A stretch of 64,000 bases of DNA from Chryseobacterium sp. JJR-5R (GCF_034047335.1 NZ_CP139137.1:2790001-2854000), one strand, 5' to 3'; shown: positions 27,579 to 37,028, counted from the first letter of the stretch. Numbers and translations: made by a program. Notes: generated by a model from the sequence alone, not told the origin.

Positions 27579-28168
27579 TGGTTATTAATAAGTTGTTGAT
27601 AATCTTCAGGGGTATCGATATCCACGGATCCTTTTTCAAACAACACCTGCCCTACCTCATCTTTGTATTTTATAAGCAATTTTTTAGCGCCTTCATGGCC
27701 ACTTAGCTTAAGTAAATCACTGAAATAAGACTGGCTGAACAATACGGGGGTCCCAAGTGTGCCGGAATAGCATGAAGCGATAATTTTTTTTCCTGATAAC
27801 TGCCTTTTTTCAATCAGTTCTGAAAAGACAGAGGCATCGATATGCGGCTGGTCACAGACGGTAATGAGTATATTTTCTGTTTCGGAATATTTTAACAGCA
27901 TTTCATTCAGCCCTTTGTGAATGGATGAAGCCATGCCTTCCTGCCAGTTTTCATTGCGTATGGTTGCGGCAGATCCTGTTTCCTGATCAATTATTGAGTT
28001 TTCGCTGCCTGTAACCACAATAACTCTGGAGCTCACGGCCAGAGCCTGTTCTACGGTATGGCGCAGCAATGTTCTTCCCTGATAATCCAGAAGCTGTTTC
28101 GGCTGGCCTAATCTTGATGAATTTCCTGCTGCCAGAATAATGATTCCGGTATTCTCCTGTGCCATCAT
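27575..28168 (-). CDS. MocA-like molybdenum cofactor nucleotidyltransferase
   Basis: A 197-residue MobA-like NTP transferase with the nucleotide-binding signature LAAGNSSRLGQPKQLLDYQG at residues 12-31 and TVCDQPHIDASVF (metal-binding Asp) around 103-115. It is closer in pattern to MocA, which adds CMP to form molybdopterin cytosine dinucleotide, the form used by xanthine oxidase family enzymes, than to MobA (GTP; DMSO reductase family). This fits the two such enzymes in the window. It overlaps moeA and moaA by 4 nt each. Confidence 0.82.
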   Translation of the reverse strand: MMAQENTGIIILAAGNSSRLGQPKQLLDYQGRTLLRHTVEQALAVSSRVIVVTGSENSIIDQETGSAATIRNENWQEGMASSIHKGLNEMLLKYSETENILITVCDQPHIDASVFSELIEKRQLSGKKIIASCYSGTLGTPVLFSQSYFSDLLKLSGHEGAKKLLIKYKDEVGQVLFEKGSVDIDTPEDYQQLINNQ

Positions 28169-29145
28169 CCTCCTATGGTTATCATGCTGCGGTTATCCAG
28201 CGTACTGGCATCAATATCCTGGAAAACACCTGAAAACTGTCCTCCTAATGCTTTATGTTTTGCTTTGATGGTGCCTTCTATTAACGGCATTATTTCTTCC
28301 CCTCTCCGTAAGGCACTTAAAAGGTCTGTTTCCCCTTTGGAAAACAAGCAGTTTTTAAGCTTGCCGTCTGCGGTAAGACGGATCCTGTTGCAGGAAGAGC
28401 AAAACGGAGCAGTCATGGTACTGATTACAGCAAAATTCCCGGCAAAACCGGGTATTTTAAATTTTTTAGCTGTATCATGGGCTTCCGGTTCAATAGCAAG
28501 AATATCATACCGGCTCTGTACTTCTACCAATATTTCTTCGAGTGTAAAGACCTGGTTGCTGGTCCAACGGTTGCCGGTGAACGGCATAAATTCGATGAAA
28601 CGGACTTCTATCTGAGAATCCCGCGTCATTTCTATAAAATCCAGGATTTCATCGTCGTTTAATCCTTTCATCAGCACAACGTTGATTTTAACGCGAAAGT
28701 TATTTTGGATCAGCAGATCAATATTATCTCTTACTTTCTGAAAAAGATCCCTTCTGGTGATTTTTTTAAATTTTTCGGCGTTGAGGGTATCCAGGCTTAT
28801 GTTAATGGTTTTTACCTGAGCTGACACAAGGTTATCCATCATTTCGTTAACCCGTATGCCATTGGTGGTGATGGCCAGCTCAATGCCCAGTTTCCCTAAT
28901 TTATCAATAATGACCGGAGCATCTTTCCTGACCAGCGGCTCACCGCCTGTCAGTCTTATTTTCTTTACGCCGTGCGATACGAAAAGTTTTGCAATGGTTT
29001 CTATTTCGTCCGGCTGCATCAGCTTTGCAGCAGGTGCAAAAGCATATTTCTCATCCGGCATACAGTAAAAGCACCGCAGGTTGCAGTTGTCGGTCAGTGA
29101 GATCCGAAGATAGTCGTGTACGCGTCCGAAGGTATCCGTTATCAT
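28165..29145 (-). CDS. moaA: GTP 3',8-cyclase MoaA
   Basis: A 326-residue radical SAM enzyme performing the first step of Moco synthesis together with MoaC. The SAM cluster ligands are Cys21, Cys25 and Cys28 (DNCNLRCFYC), the second 4Fe-4S cluster that binds the GTP substrate uses CSSCNR and the later LKNCLF cysteine, and the required C-terminal Gly-Gly (SMITIGG) is present. It follows xdhC by 6 bp. Confidence 0.95.
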   Translation of the reverse strand: MITDTFGRVHDYLRISLTDNCNLRCFYCMPDEKYAFAPAAKLMQPDEIETIAKLFVSHGVKKIRLTGGEPLVRKDAPVIIDKLGKLGIELAITTNGIRVNEMMDNLVSAQVKTINISLDTLNAEKFKKITRRDLFQKVRDNIDLLIQNNFRVKINVVLMKGLNDDEILDFIEMTRDSQIEVRFIEFMPFTGNRWTSNQVFTLEEILVEVQSRYDILAIEPEAHDTAKKFKIPGFAGNFAVISTMTAPFCSSCNRIRLTADGKLKNCLFSKGETDLLSALRRGEEIMPLIEGTIKAKHKALGGQFSGVFQDIDASTLDNRSMITIGG

Positions 29146-29151
29146 TATATT

Positions 29152-30285
29152 TTATTTGTCACCATCTCCATGAACGGCATTGTGAATTTTATCTGTTTTA
29201 TATCTCAGGGAACTTCCTTTCCTGCCTTCCAGTACCGCTTTTATTTCAGAAACTACGGAAAGAGCGATCTCTTCTGAGGTTTCCGCACCTATATCAAGCC
29301 CTACCGGGCCATAGATTCTTTCCATGTGCTGCAGCGTTATGTCAAAACCTTCAGCCGCAAGGTCATCAACCATCCGGTTCAGTTTTGTTTTTGGCCCCAG
29401 GATCCCGATGTAACGGCTGTTACTATCAGTCAGCAGGTTTCTCAGCACCGTCAGGTCATACCGGTAATTGTGGGTCATCAGGATAAAAAATGTATGGTCA
29501 TCTATGATTATGTCATTCAGGAAATTTTCAGCTGCCGTTACCTTTATCGTTTTCGCAGACGGAAACCGTTTTTCTGTAGCATGTGCAGGCCTTCCCTCTC
29601 CTACTGTTACTTCCCAGCCCAATACCGATGCAATTTCCGTTAACGGTTTTACATCATTTCCGGCACCGGCAATGACAAGCGAAACCGCCGGAGCTATGTA
29701 TTCAATCAATGCCTCGCAATCCGTTCCTTCATAGGAAATATTTTTAATACGTGAAGCCTTGTTTTCAAACGTATTACGAATGTCGCCTGATAAAAAATCA
29801 AGTCCCTCCCGTGATGCAACCTGTCCTTCTCTTCTGTACAACAGTACCGTTCCCGGCTGTGCACTTCCCCTGGCGAGTGAAAAAAGGCAGGCCAGTACGG
29901 CATCTTCCCGTTTTTCCACGACTTTTTCCAGCATCTTAACCGGATTATGCTCAAACGCAGCATCGATAGGTTCAAAAAGGATATGGACAATTCCGTTGCA
30001 TCCCAACTGTACTCCAAAATCGGCATCTTCATCATTGCTGGTATCATACGTAACCAGCTTATTCTGCTGCTGCTGAATGGCCAGCAAAGCTCTTTTCAGC
30101 GCATCGCCTTCCAGGCATCCTCCGCTTATGGCTCCGGTCAGTTGCCCGTCTTCCGTTATCAGCATGCGGGCTCCGGGCTGCCTGTAGGAGGATCCCGTAA
30201 CCTTTACCACAGTAGCCAGTGCTGTTTTCATGCCTTCGGCTTCTGCTTTGCGATAAGCGCTGATAATGTCATTAATCTCTTTCAT
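29152..30285 (-). CDS. XdhC family protein (Moco sulfuration/insertion chaperone)
   Basis: A 377-residue protein. The N-terminal XdhC_CoxI segment is marked by TGSSYRQPGARMLI and ISGGCLEGDALKRAL, and the C-terminal Rossmann-like domain by SLVIAGAGNDVKPLTEIASVLGWEV and LRNLLTDSNSRYIGILGPKTK. XdhC binds the sulfurated cofactor and hands it to xanthine dehydrogenase. First gene of the nine-gene Moco operon, with a 225-bp gap upstream. Confidence 0.88.
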   Translation of the reverse strand: MKEINDIISAYRKAEAEGMKTALATVVKVTGSSYRQPGARMLITEDGQLTGAISGGCLEGDALKRALLAIQQQQNKLVTYDTSNDEDADFGVQLGCNGIVHILFEPIDAAFEHNPVKMLEKVVEKREDAVLACLFSLARGSAQPGTVLLYRREGQVASREGLDFLSGDIRNTFENKASRIKNISYEGTDCEALIEYIAPAVSLVIAGAGNDVKPLTEIASVLGWEVTVGEGRPAHATEKRFPSAKTIKVTAAENFLNDIIIDDHTFFILMTHNYRYDLTVLRNLLTDSNSRYIGILGPKTKLNRMVDDLAAEGFDITLQHMERIYGPVGLDIGAETSEEIALSVVSEIKAVLEGRKGSSLRYKTDKIHNAVHGDGDK

Positions 30286-30510
30286 AAATCTTTTGGAATA
30301 CTGGCCTGATCATTTATATGAACTGTAACTGATCTGCTACCGATATCGATTGTTTCCTATACTTATCAAAAATTAAGCAAATGTCCATCTTGGCCTCATA
30401 AAAAACTGTAATTATCTAAAGTCCATCCATAAACTTTACTTTTTTCAGCTTATGAAATGTCATATAATTTTGCTTTTCTGATTGATATCTTACCTTCCGG
30501 CATCTGTGCG

Positions 30511-32661
30511 CTATACTTTTGACATATCGAATGGCAGGGTCCTTATCCTTTTTCCGGTCAGGTCAAAAACAGCATTTGCCAGTGCAGGAGCAAACGGCGG
30601 CAATCCGGGTTCCCCCACGCCTCCGGCATCTTCTTTATTTTCCATAATATGTACTTCAAGAGGCGGAATATCATAAATCCGCGGAAGCTTGTAGGAATGA
30701 AAGTTGGCTTTATCTGCCATACCGTCTGTGAAAGTCTGCGCATCCATGGTTGCTGCACCCAATGCCATTATGATAGAGCCTTCTACCTGTGCTTCAATAA
30801 TATCCGGGTTAACATACCAGCCGCAATCGATCACGGCCCAGACTTTATCAATCTTCACGCCTCCTTCTTTGCGTTTTGATACCTTGACCACCTGACCTAC
30901 GGTACTGTCGAAACATTCGGTAATGGCAATCCCGTATCCTTTATCCTGAGAACTTTTTTTCCAACCACTGACTTCTTTCAGCCTGTCGATCAGCTTCCGG
31001 GTCCTTTCGTTATCCATATGCACTCTCCTGAATTCCAACGGGTCCATATTCATCTGATGGGCAATTTCATCCATAAAGCTTTCATAGGCAAATCCGTTGG
31101 TGGATGCATATACGGATCTCCACCACAATACAGGTACCGGGGTTTCAAAAGGGATATCGGAAAACTTAATATTTTTAATCGATTTAAAATAAGGTTCCAT
31201 GAAACCTTCCGTGGTATTTTCATTGGCAATTCCGCGCTTCTTGTCTGACCAGTGCTTGATGTTCTGCCCGACCATACGGAATTTCAGGTCGGTAAGCTTA
31301 CCGTTTTCAATAATACTTTCCCCTCTGTAGGAAACGCCCGGCCTGAACGGGCCCTGGACCGCATCATCTTCCCTTGACCATATCACCTGTACCGGTGCAT
31401 TGATCTTTTTGGAGATGGCCACGGCCTCATTTGGATAATCGGTAAATGCTTTACGCCCGAATCCGCCGCCTAAAAATGTCATGTTAACGATAACATTTTT
31501 CGGTTCCATGCCGAATTCCTTTGCGATATCTTTCTGGATCCAGTCCGGTGCCTGGATTGGTCCCCAGATCTCAATTTTGTCTTTCCGGTAATGGGCAATA
31601 CAGTTCAGGGGTTCCATGGCCAGATGTGACTGGTAAGGGGTATGGTATACGGAATCTATCTTTTTCCTCTGGACTGAAGCCTGTACATTCACAGTTCCCT
31701 GTTCTTTGGCAGGGAGGCCTTCTTCACGCATAAGAAGCTCATGATGCTTTTCATATACTTTTTTAGTGCTGATATGCTCAAAACCGGAATCATCCCAGGT
31801 TACCTTCAGGACTTTACGGCCCTGCAGCGCTGCCCAGCTGTTGTCTGCAATGACAGCGACTCCTTCGCGCTCAGTATCATATACTTTCATGCTGATTTTG
31901 ATAACGTCCTTAACGCCTTTTATTTTTCTGGCAGCCGTATCATCAAAACTTGCCACTTTCCCCCTCAGTCTCGGGTTTCTTTCCACGGATGCGAACATCA
32001 TCCCAGGAATCCTCTTATCCAGGCCGAATACCGCAGTACCGTTGGTTTTTAAAGGCGTATCGATTCTTTTCAGTGGCTTGCCGATAATTTTATATTCCGA
32101 ACGCTGCTTCAGCGTTACTTTTTCCGGCGCAGTAAGCTGTGATGCCGCAAGTACTAACTCTCCGTAATGCATTTTACGGCCGGATTTTTCATGAACGATA
32201 TTTCCGCTTCTGGCCATACATTCATTGACCGGGACTTTCCAGGTATCGGCGGCGGCCTGCCGGAGCATTTCCCTAGCCGTGGCACTTAATTTCAACAAGT
32301 TTTTATAGGAAGCCCTGATGGTAGAGCTTCCGCCGGTAATCTGGCTTCCGTATTTTGTGCTTCCCTGTGCAAATATCACTTCTATCTGGCTGAGGTCTAC
32401 CTCAAGCTCTTCTGCAATAATCTGGGGAACGGAATGGTAGGACCCCTGACCCATTTCCGCACGGTGATCCACCAAGGTAATCTTACCGGAGGTGTTAATG
32501 ATAATCCATGAATTCATTTCCACGCTTTCTGCCAGTGCCGTTTCCGGCAGGATGACTTTTGCTGCCGAAACGGAAGGAAATATTCCGAGGCACAATGCAG
32601 CACCTCCCAGGCCGGCCAGCTGCAAAAATTTTCTTCTTGAAAGTTCTGATTCTTTAGACAT
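30511..32661 (-). CDS. Tat-exported molybdenum hydroxylase large subunit (isoquinoline 1-oxidoreductase beta-like)
   Basis: A 716-residue Mo-binding subunit. The N-terminus SRRKFLQLAGLGGAALCLGI is a twin-arginine signal, so it is translocated folded with its cofactor. Inside are an AMGQGSYHSVPQIIAEELEV segment, LGGGFGRKAFTDYPNEA for the cofactor, and the final GGVGEPGLPPFAPALANAV with the catalytic Glu position. The layout matches the IorB family (a large subunit with rearranged order that works with a 2Fe-2S IorA and no FAD subunit). The substrate is unknown; electrons most likely go to the adjacent cytochrome rather than NAD. Confidence 0.88.
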   Translation of the reverse strand: MSKESELSRRKFLQLAGLGGAALCLGIFPSVSAAKVILPETALAESVEMNSWIIINTSGKITLVDHRAEMGQGSYHSVPQIIAEELEVDLSQIEVIFAQGSTKYGSQITGGSSTIRASYKNLLKLSATAREMLRQAAADTWKVPVNECMARSGNIVHEKSGRKMHYGELVLAASQLTAPEKVTLKQRSEYKIIGKPLKRIDTPLKTNGTAVFGLDKRIPGMMFASVERNPRLRGKVASFDDTAARKIKGVKDVIKISMKVYDTEREGVAVIADNSWAALQGRKVLKVTWDDSGFEHISTKKVYEKHHELLMREEGLPAKEQGTVNVQASVQRKKIDSVYHTPYQSHLAMEPLNCIAHYRKDKIEIWGPIQAPDWIQKDIAKEFGMEPKNVIVNMTFLGGGFGRKAFTDYPNEAVAISKKINAPVQVIWSREDDAVQGPFRPGVSYRGESIIENGKLTDLKFRMVGQNIKHWSDKKRGIANENTTEGFMEPYFKSIKNIKFSDIPFETPVPVLWWRSVYASTNGFAYESFMDEIAHQMNMDPLEFRRVHMDNERTRKLIDRLKEVSGWKKSSQDKGYGIAITECFDSTVGQVVKVSKRKEGGVKIDKVWAVIDCGWYVNPDIIEAQVEGSIIMALGAATMDAQTFTDGMADKANFHSYKLPRIYDIPPLEVHIMENKEDAGGVGEPGLPPFAPALANAVFDLTGKRIRTLPFDMSKV

Positions 32662-32673
32662 AATTTTTCAGCA

Positions 32674-33306
32674 TTATTTTGCCGGGGCGTATGCTCCGGT
32701 GGTTAACCAGGTGATCCAGGCTTTTTTAAATTCTTTATGGGTCAAAGGCGGTTTTTTAAGGCCGTCTGCAGGATTGAATCCGGCAAGCACCAGCTCATCA
32801 TCAGCATGTTTGATGAGGTCTTCCATACTTTTATTCCCGTTCTCTTTTTTGTTCATCAGTTGCTTAGCCAGCTGATAAGGGCTTTTGCCTTCAAAAACCA
32901 TTTTCATATCGGCAGGCGGCAGGTGCCATTTGGGATTTCCCGGCGGCATGTGGAGCCCGGGTGTATTTTCATCCTGATGGCAGTTGGCGCACTTCATGGC
33001 ATACAGCCCTTTACCATCGGGGCCGCGTCTCGGGAACATCTGATGAACATGACTGTCTTCGCCCTGCAAAGGAATATCCCCTGCCGGGTGGCAGTTAAGG
33101 CACCGCGGACTCATCAGTACTTTATACACGTCTCCGAAAGCTTTCACGGATGCTGCGCTATCCTTTTTAACAACCGGAACAGTAGAATACATTCTTTTAT
33201 TGTTCTGCACAACCATTCCGAATGTGCTTACCGATGCCAGGATAACGAGAGCCCCTTCAAAAAAGGTTCTCAGCTTTATATTTTTTTTACTGAAAAATGT
33301 TTTCAT
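32674..33306 (-). CDS. Membrane-anchored diheme c-type cytochrome
   Basis: A 210-residue protein with an N-terminal membrane anchor or signal (about residues 16-34) and two heme-c motifs, CLNCH at 69-73 and CANCH at 106-110. Met-rich segments (HMPPGNPKWHLPPADMK) may provide distal ligands. It lies between the IorA and IorB genes, the usual place of an electron acceptor for periplasmic aldehyde or isoquinoline oxidoreductases. Confidence 0.85.
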   Translation of the reverse strand: MKTFFSKKNIKLRTFFEGALVILASVSTFGMVVQNNKRMYSTVPVVKKDSAASVKAFGDVYKVLMSPRCLNCHPAGDIPLQGEDSHVHQMFPRRGPDGKGLYAMKCANCHQDENTPGLHMPPGNPKWHLPPADMKMVFEGKSPYQLAKQLMNKKENGNKSMEDLIKHADDELVLAGFNPADGLKKPPLTHKEFKKAWITWLTTGAYAPAK

Positions 33307-33338
33307 ATCATTTTCTTTATCTGTTCCTGTTTACCGGA

Positions 33339-33812
33339 TTAACCATTTCCTTTTTTCTGAATATCCGCAGCTATTTTAATCGCTTTCCTGATCCTCGGAT
33401 AGGTCCCGCAACGGCAAAGGTTCCCTGCCATGGCAATATCAATATCCTCATCGGTCGGGGACGGGTTTTCCTTCAATAAAACCACAGCCGCCATAATCTG
33501 CCCGGAATGGCAGTAGCCGCACTGCGGAACATCAATATCCTGCCATGCCTTCTGGACCGGATGGTTATTATCCTGCGAAAGCCCTTCAATGGTCACAATC
33601 TTTTTGCCTACTGCCCTTTTTGCCTTGGTGATGCATGACCTTACCGCATCGCCGTCCAGATGAACCATGCATGCCCCACACTGGGCAACGCCGCAGCCGA
33701 ACTTGGTTCCCGTAAGGCCGAGAATATCCCTGACTACCCATAGGATGGGCATATCCTCGCTGATGTCAAGCTCGTGATTTTTTCCGTTAATATTTAATGA
33801 AACCATATCCAA
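33339..33812 (-). CDS. 2Fe-2S subunit (isoquinoline 1-oxidoreductase alpha-like)
   Basis: A 157-residue protein with all eight cysteines for two 2Fe-2S clusters ([20 protein letters not shown] then [14 protein letters not shown] and [10 protein letters not shown]). Its first ATG is at 33812; a second in-frame ATG two codons later is equally possible. It lacks its own signal peptide and probably hitch-hikes through Tat with the large subunit. First gene of the operon, with a -7 promoter element about 33 bp upstream. Confidence 0.92.
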   Translation of the reverse strand: MDMVSLNINGKNHELDISEDMPILWVVRDILGLTGTKFGCGVAQCGACMVHLDGDAVRSCITKAKRAVGKKIVTIEGLSQDNNHPVQKAWQDIDVPQCGYCHSGQIMAAVVLLKENPSPTDEDIDIAMAGNLCRCGTYPRIRKAIKIAADIQKKGNG

Positions 33813-34133
33813 TTGTTTAGCATTTTAAAATTTTTGTTAATAAGCAAATATATCATACTTGCCGCATATATCCTTATCATTTTTCAAACCGATTATTAAG
33901 AATTTCAAACCTTTTCCCTGGTCTGGCGGAAACCATCCTGTAAACGATGCATTTATAATTTATAAATAACCGGCCTTATTTTTTATATAAATATAACAAA
34001 TTGTCATCAATAATATGTTTAATTTCAATAATTATTAAAAAACATAATGATACTTCTCTTAAGGTATTTACTATGTTTAGCTAATGTTGGCTAAGGTTTT
34101 GTATACCATAACCCTCTTTTTAAAATTACCATT
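33813..34133. other. Divergent intergenic region (IorA-like / DUF421)
   Basis: 321 AT-rich bases between divergent genes, containing the promoter element at 33845-33852 for the left gene. The promoter of the DUF421 gene was not clear. No small ORF was supported. Confidence 0.5.
33845..33852 (-). promoter_or_regulatory. Bacteroidota -7 promoter element (TATATTTG)
   Basis: An exact TAnnTTTG match on the minus strand, about 33 bp before the IorA-like start. No matching -33 at the standard distance was seen. Confidence 0.45.
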
Positions 34134-34820
34134 ATGAATCTGAACTTTGAAGAAATGTTTATCGGCGACCTTAATTTTACATTTGCTTTTGAAATTATCA
34201 TCAGAACACTGATTATGTTCAGTATGGTGCTGTTGGTTTTACGGATGGCAGGAAAAAAAGGGGTGCGGCAATTGTCCCTGTTTGAAGTGGCCATTATTAT
34301 TGCGCTGGGCTCAGCGGCCGGAGACCCGATGTTTAACAAAGATTACTCCATTCTGACTTCCGTAGTGGTATTTGGTGCCATCATCGCCCTCTACCGCCTG
34401 ATTACCATGTTAGCGAGCAAAAGCGAAAAGTTTGAAAGGATTATTGAAGGCGATCCCTTATATGTAATTGAAGACGGAGAATTTGTGCTGGTAGATGACA
34501 TCAGCCATACTTTTGCGAAAGATGAATTTTTTGCAGAAATGAGGCAGGCAAGTATTGAACACCTCGGACAGATCAAAACAGCTATTTTGGAAACCAACGG
34601 AAATATCAGTTTTTACTATTTCCCTGATGATGAAGTGAAATACGGACTTCCCATACAACCCAAGGTTTATGAAAAAAAATCTGAACAGGTAAAAGCAAAA
34701 GGAATATTTGCATGTACGTACTGCGGAAGTACAGAAGAATTGGAACCCGGAACATCAGAATGCACCCGATGCAGACAAAAAGAATGGGTAAAAGCAATAA
34801 ATACCACCCGTCTGACCTGA
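34134..34820 (+). CDS. DUF421 (YetF-like) membrane protein with C-terminal zinc ribbon
   Basis: A 228-residue protein. Three N-terminal hydrophobic helices (about 15-40, 48-65, 72-90; MFSMVLLVLRMAGKKGVRQL) are followed by the cytosolic DUF421 domain (about 95-180; KFERIIEGDPLYVIEDG). The C-terminus adds two CxxC pairs (Cys194/197 and 210/213), a likely zinc ribbon that is not part of the usual YetF protein. DUF421 proteins have been linked to spore membranes in Bacillus, but their role in Bacteroidota is unknown. Confidence 0.82.
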   Translation: MNLNFEEMFIGDLNFTFAFEIIIRTLIMFSMVLLVLRMAGKKGVRQLSLFEVAIIIALGSAAGDPMFNKDYSILTSVVVFGAIIALYRLITMLASKSEKFERIIEGDPLYVIEDGEFVLVDDISHTFAKDEFFAEMRQASIEHLGQIKTAILETNGNISFYYFPDDEVKYGLPIQPKVYEKKSEQVKAKGIFACTYCGSTEELEPGTSECTRCRQKEWVKAINTTRLT

Positions 34821-34980
34821 TCTTAAATTATAAAATAATCATTCAAACGATTACAAGCCGGAGATTCAATAAATTCATTATAGAACGATACGCCAGCAAA
34901 TATTACATTTTTAAACATGATCGAAATGATATATTTGAGTAATGCATTAATGAAAAACAACAGTCATTCCTTAAATAATA

Positions 34981-35037
34981 AAAAGTTATTCCGAAAATAC
35001 AGGGCTTTTGCAGGCACAGATTTTCAGAATAACTTTT
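34981..35037. terminator. Imperfect long inverted repeat, probable terminator
   Basis: AAAAGTTATTCCGAAAAT pairs with ATTTTCAGAATAACTTTT (17 of 18), closing a 21-nt loop, between the convergent DUF421 and DUF4142 genes. Flanks are A/T-rich but the loop is larger than usual. Confidence 0.45.
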
Positions 35038-35079
35038 AAGGTTTTACAGCTAAGTACTTATATAGATTAACTGTTGTAA

Positions 35080-35697
35080 TTATTTTACGGAAGCTTTTGC
35101 TTTTTCAGATTCCATCAAATGATGCTCTAAAGTAGGAAGCGTAGTGCTGGCAAAAGATTTCAATGAAGCTTCAGAACCGCCTGAGGCTTCTTTTTTGAAT
35201 TCTGCGATATCTTTCTGATGGTCGGTTACCATAAGATCAGTATACATACGGTCAAATTCTGCCCCTTTTTTGGCTTTCAGGTCATCATACTGTTTCTGCT
35301 GGTCTGCATCTAAAGAAGCAGGCAGCGTATATCCTGTTGCTGATGCCCATTTTTTAAGCTCGTCATTGGCTTTACCATGGTCTTTTGCCATCATCTGCCC
35401 CAGTGATTTTACTGTTGCGCTGTTGGCATTAGTTGCTGCTAACTGGCCCATCATCACTTCCATCATTCCGCCTTTTGCCGCTGCGTCTGCAAACTTTTTA
35501 TCCTGATCGCTCAAGTTAGCTTTTGCATCGGCAGTTCCGGTTACAGCAGTAGAATCAGTATTATTCATCATACCTGAATCAGTGGCAGGCGCAGCCATTG
35601 CTGTACTGTCTCCGGCCTTGTCAGTTGATGTAGTTTCGTTCTTTTTACATGCTACCATAGAAGCAACTGCTAAAATGGCTAAAATTGAATTTTTCAT
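35080..35697 (-). CDS. DUF4142 lipoprotein
   Basis: The start at 35697 gives a lipoprotein signal (MKNSILAILAVASMVACKK; Cys17 is lipidated). The longest frame begins at 35748 and adds 17 unlikely residues. After a low-complexity Thr/Ser/Ala/Asp linker, DUF4142 (about residues 60-200) appears: SDQDKKFADAAAKGGMMEV, then LAATNANSATVKSLGQMMAKDH, with the conserved final HH near LEHHLMESEK. The domain is a ferritin-like helical bundle whose conserved histidines and acids suggest metal binding. Function is not known; DUF4142 genes are often stress-induced. Confidence 0.85.
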   Translation of the reverse strand: MKNSILAILAVASMVACKKNETTSTDKAGDSTAMAAPATDSGMMNNTDSTAVTGTADAKANLSDQDKKFADAAAKGGMMEVMMGQLAATNANSATVKSLGQMMAKDHGKANDELKKWASATGYTLPASLDADQQKQYDDLKAKKGAEFDRMYTDLMVTDHQKDIAEFKKEASGGSEASLKSFASTTLPTLEHHLMESEKAKASVK

Positions 35698-36055
35698 AAT
35701 ATAATTTAAAATGGTTAGAAAATAAAGAGCAGTATATTTGTTGCTCACCGTACCTGTAACAATTTATCTGCCAAAATGTTAATAAATGTGTTTAAGCCTT
35801 TATATTATGATTAAAAAAATGAAATTATATATAAAATATATGATATTCGGAAAATTAATAAACCATAAATAATTGTTATTCAAAACTTTACAGACGAAGT
35901 CATTTGTTAGAATTAAATATTCCAAAAGTTACAGGTACTGAATTAAGTATAGCCTGTTTAATTTTTTTATGTAATTTTCCAAAAGTTTAAAGGGCTATGC
36001 AATAAATGAAGTTGCCTTTATTTTCAGAATTAACAAAGAGTCGAGCTTTCGTCCA
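35698..36055. other. AT-rich intergenic stretch
   Basis: About 358 bases of very AT-rich sequence upstream of the DUF4142 gene. No RNA, repeat or convincing promoter was identified. Confidence 0.45.
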
Positions 36056-36634
36056 TTATACAATCTTCTGATCCGCCCTTACTTTATCAAGCTCCAGTTT
36101 GAAGCATCCTAATATAAATTCGCTGTAGTACAGCTGTGCTTTAACAGGTATGGTCCGGGAATGAAGATCAAGCTTTTCCGAGAGAATGATCTTTCCGTGA
36201 TGTGAAATAGAAAAAAATGCATATAATTTATGACGGGATTCTTCTACCGGGCAGGCATACCCGGTAACCGCTACCGACCAGTCGCTTTTAAATTTTTTCC
36301 CGACTGACAGCGCCATTTCTTCCGCAACCACAGGCGATACGGAATCACAAAAAAGGACTTTCTCCGGATCTACCCCGAAAAGGCTGACATCATCCTCCGG
36401 TGTATAAACTGTTATGCCTCCTTTAAAAAATTTAGAGGCATCCTTGATCTGAGAAAATGAAAACTGTAAAAATCCGGCAGTCACATTTTCAGCAATGGAA
36501 ACCGTTTCATCAATCTCTACCAGCTGTTGTCCTATATATTCCAACAGATTCTGCAGCTCAGCCAGAAAATAGATGAATGATTTTACGTTCAGCTGTTCTA
36601 TGGTCAGATCAATTTTCGAAGATTTTAAAATCAT
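36056..36634 (-). CDS. CinA C-terminal domain protein (PncC-like amidohydrolase), copy 2
   Basis: A 192-residue paralogue of the protein at 5110-5682. It has the same N-terminal MILKSSKIDLT and core motifs SIAENVTAGFLQFSFSQ, GGITVYTPEDDVSLFGVD, SVAVTGYACPVEE and LDLHSRTIPVKAQLYYSEFI. The canonical A-E-S is A-E-N here, a change at a position next to the catalytic serine region of PncC, so activity may differ from copy 1. Monocistronic. Confidence 0.82.
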   Translation of the reverse strand: MILKSSKIDLTIEQLNVKSFIYFLAELQNLLEYIGQQLVEIDETVSIAENVTAGFLQFSFSQIKDASKFFKGGITVYTPEDDVSLFGVDPEKVLFCDSVSPVVAEEMALSVGKKFKSDWSVAVTGYACPVEESRHKLYAFFSISHHGKIILSEKLDLHSRTIPVKAQLYYSEFILGCFKLELDKVRADQKIV

Positions 36635-37028
36635 AAAGCGGGGATTTTGCTTGTCATTTCAAATTTTTACACGGCAGGTAATTATACTTCCCCGGGCAGG
36701 CTGTAATTGCTGAACAGCCTGCTAAGAACAAGTGCTTCATTCCTGTTGTACGCAGCATCTAAAATCACGCCAATGCCTTACAATCCCCTATATTTCAGTT
36801 TTATGCATGTATACCTATTACTGAGTTCCTGCACAATACAGCTTTTCCCAGCCTGAAAACAGCAGCAATCAGTGAGCAGGAATGAGAAAGAAATGGTCAC
36901 ATCCTGAGCAGCGAACCTTATTACGGAAAGGCGCTACCTGTGTATAGAAAATTAAAATCCGATAAATTCCTGATAATCCACTGGGTGAAATAATATATAT
37001 TGTTTAAAAACAGCTTTTTGAAAACCGG
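36635..37028. other. Intergenic stretch without recognised feature
   Basis: 394 bp between two minus-strand genes. I see no ORF or strong hairpin; GC is closer to coding than the neighbouring gaps, so a decayed gene is possible but unsupported. Confidence 0.4.

Noticed and set aside
30286..30510. Searched for a Moco riboswitch upstream of the Moco operon
   Set aside because: The region is AT-rich and too short for the known Moco RNA fold; no conserved stem was seen.
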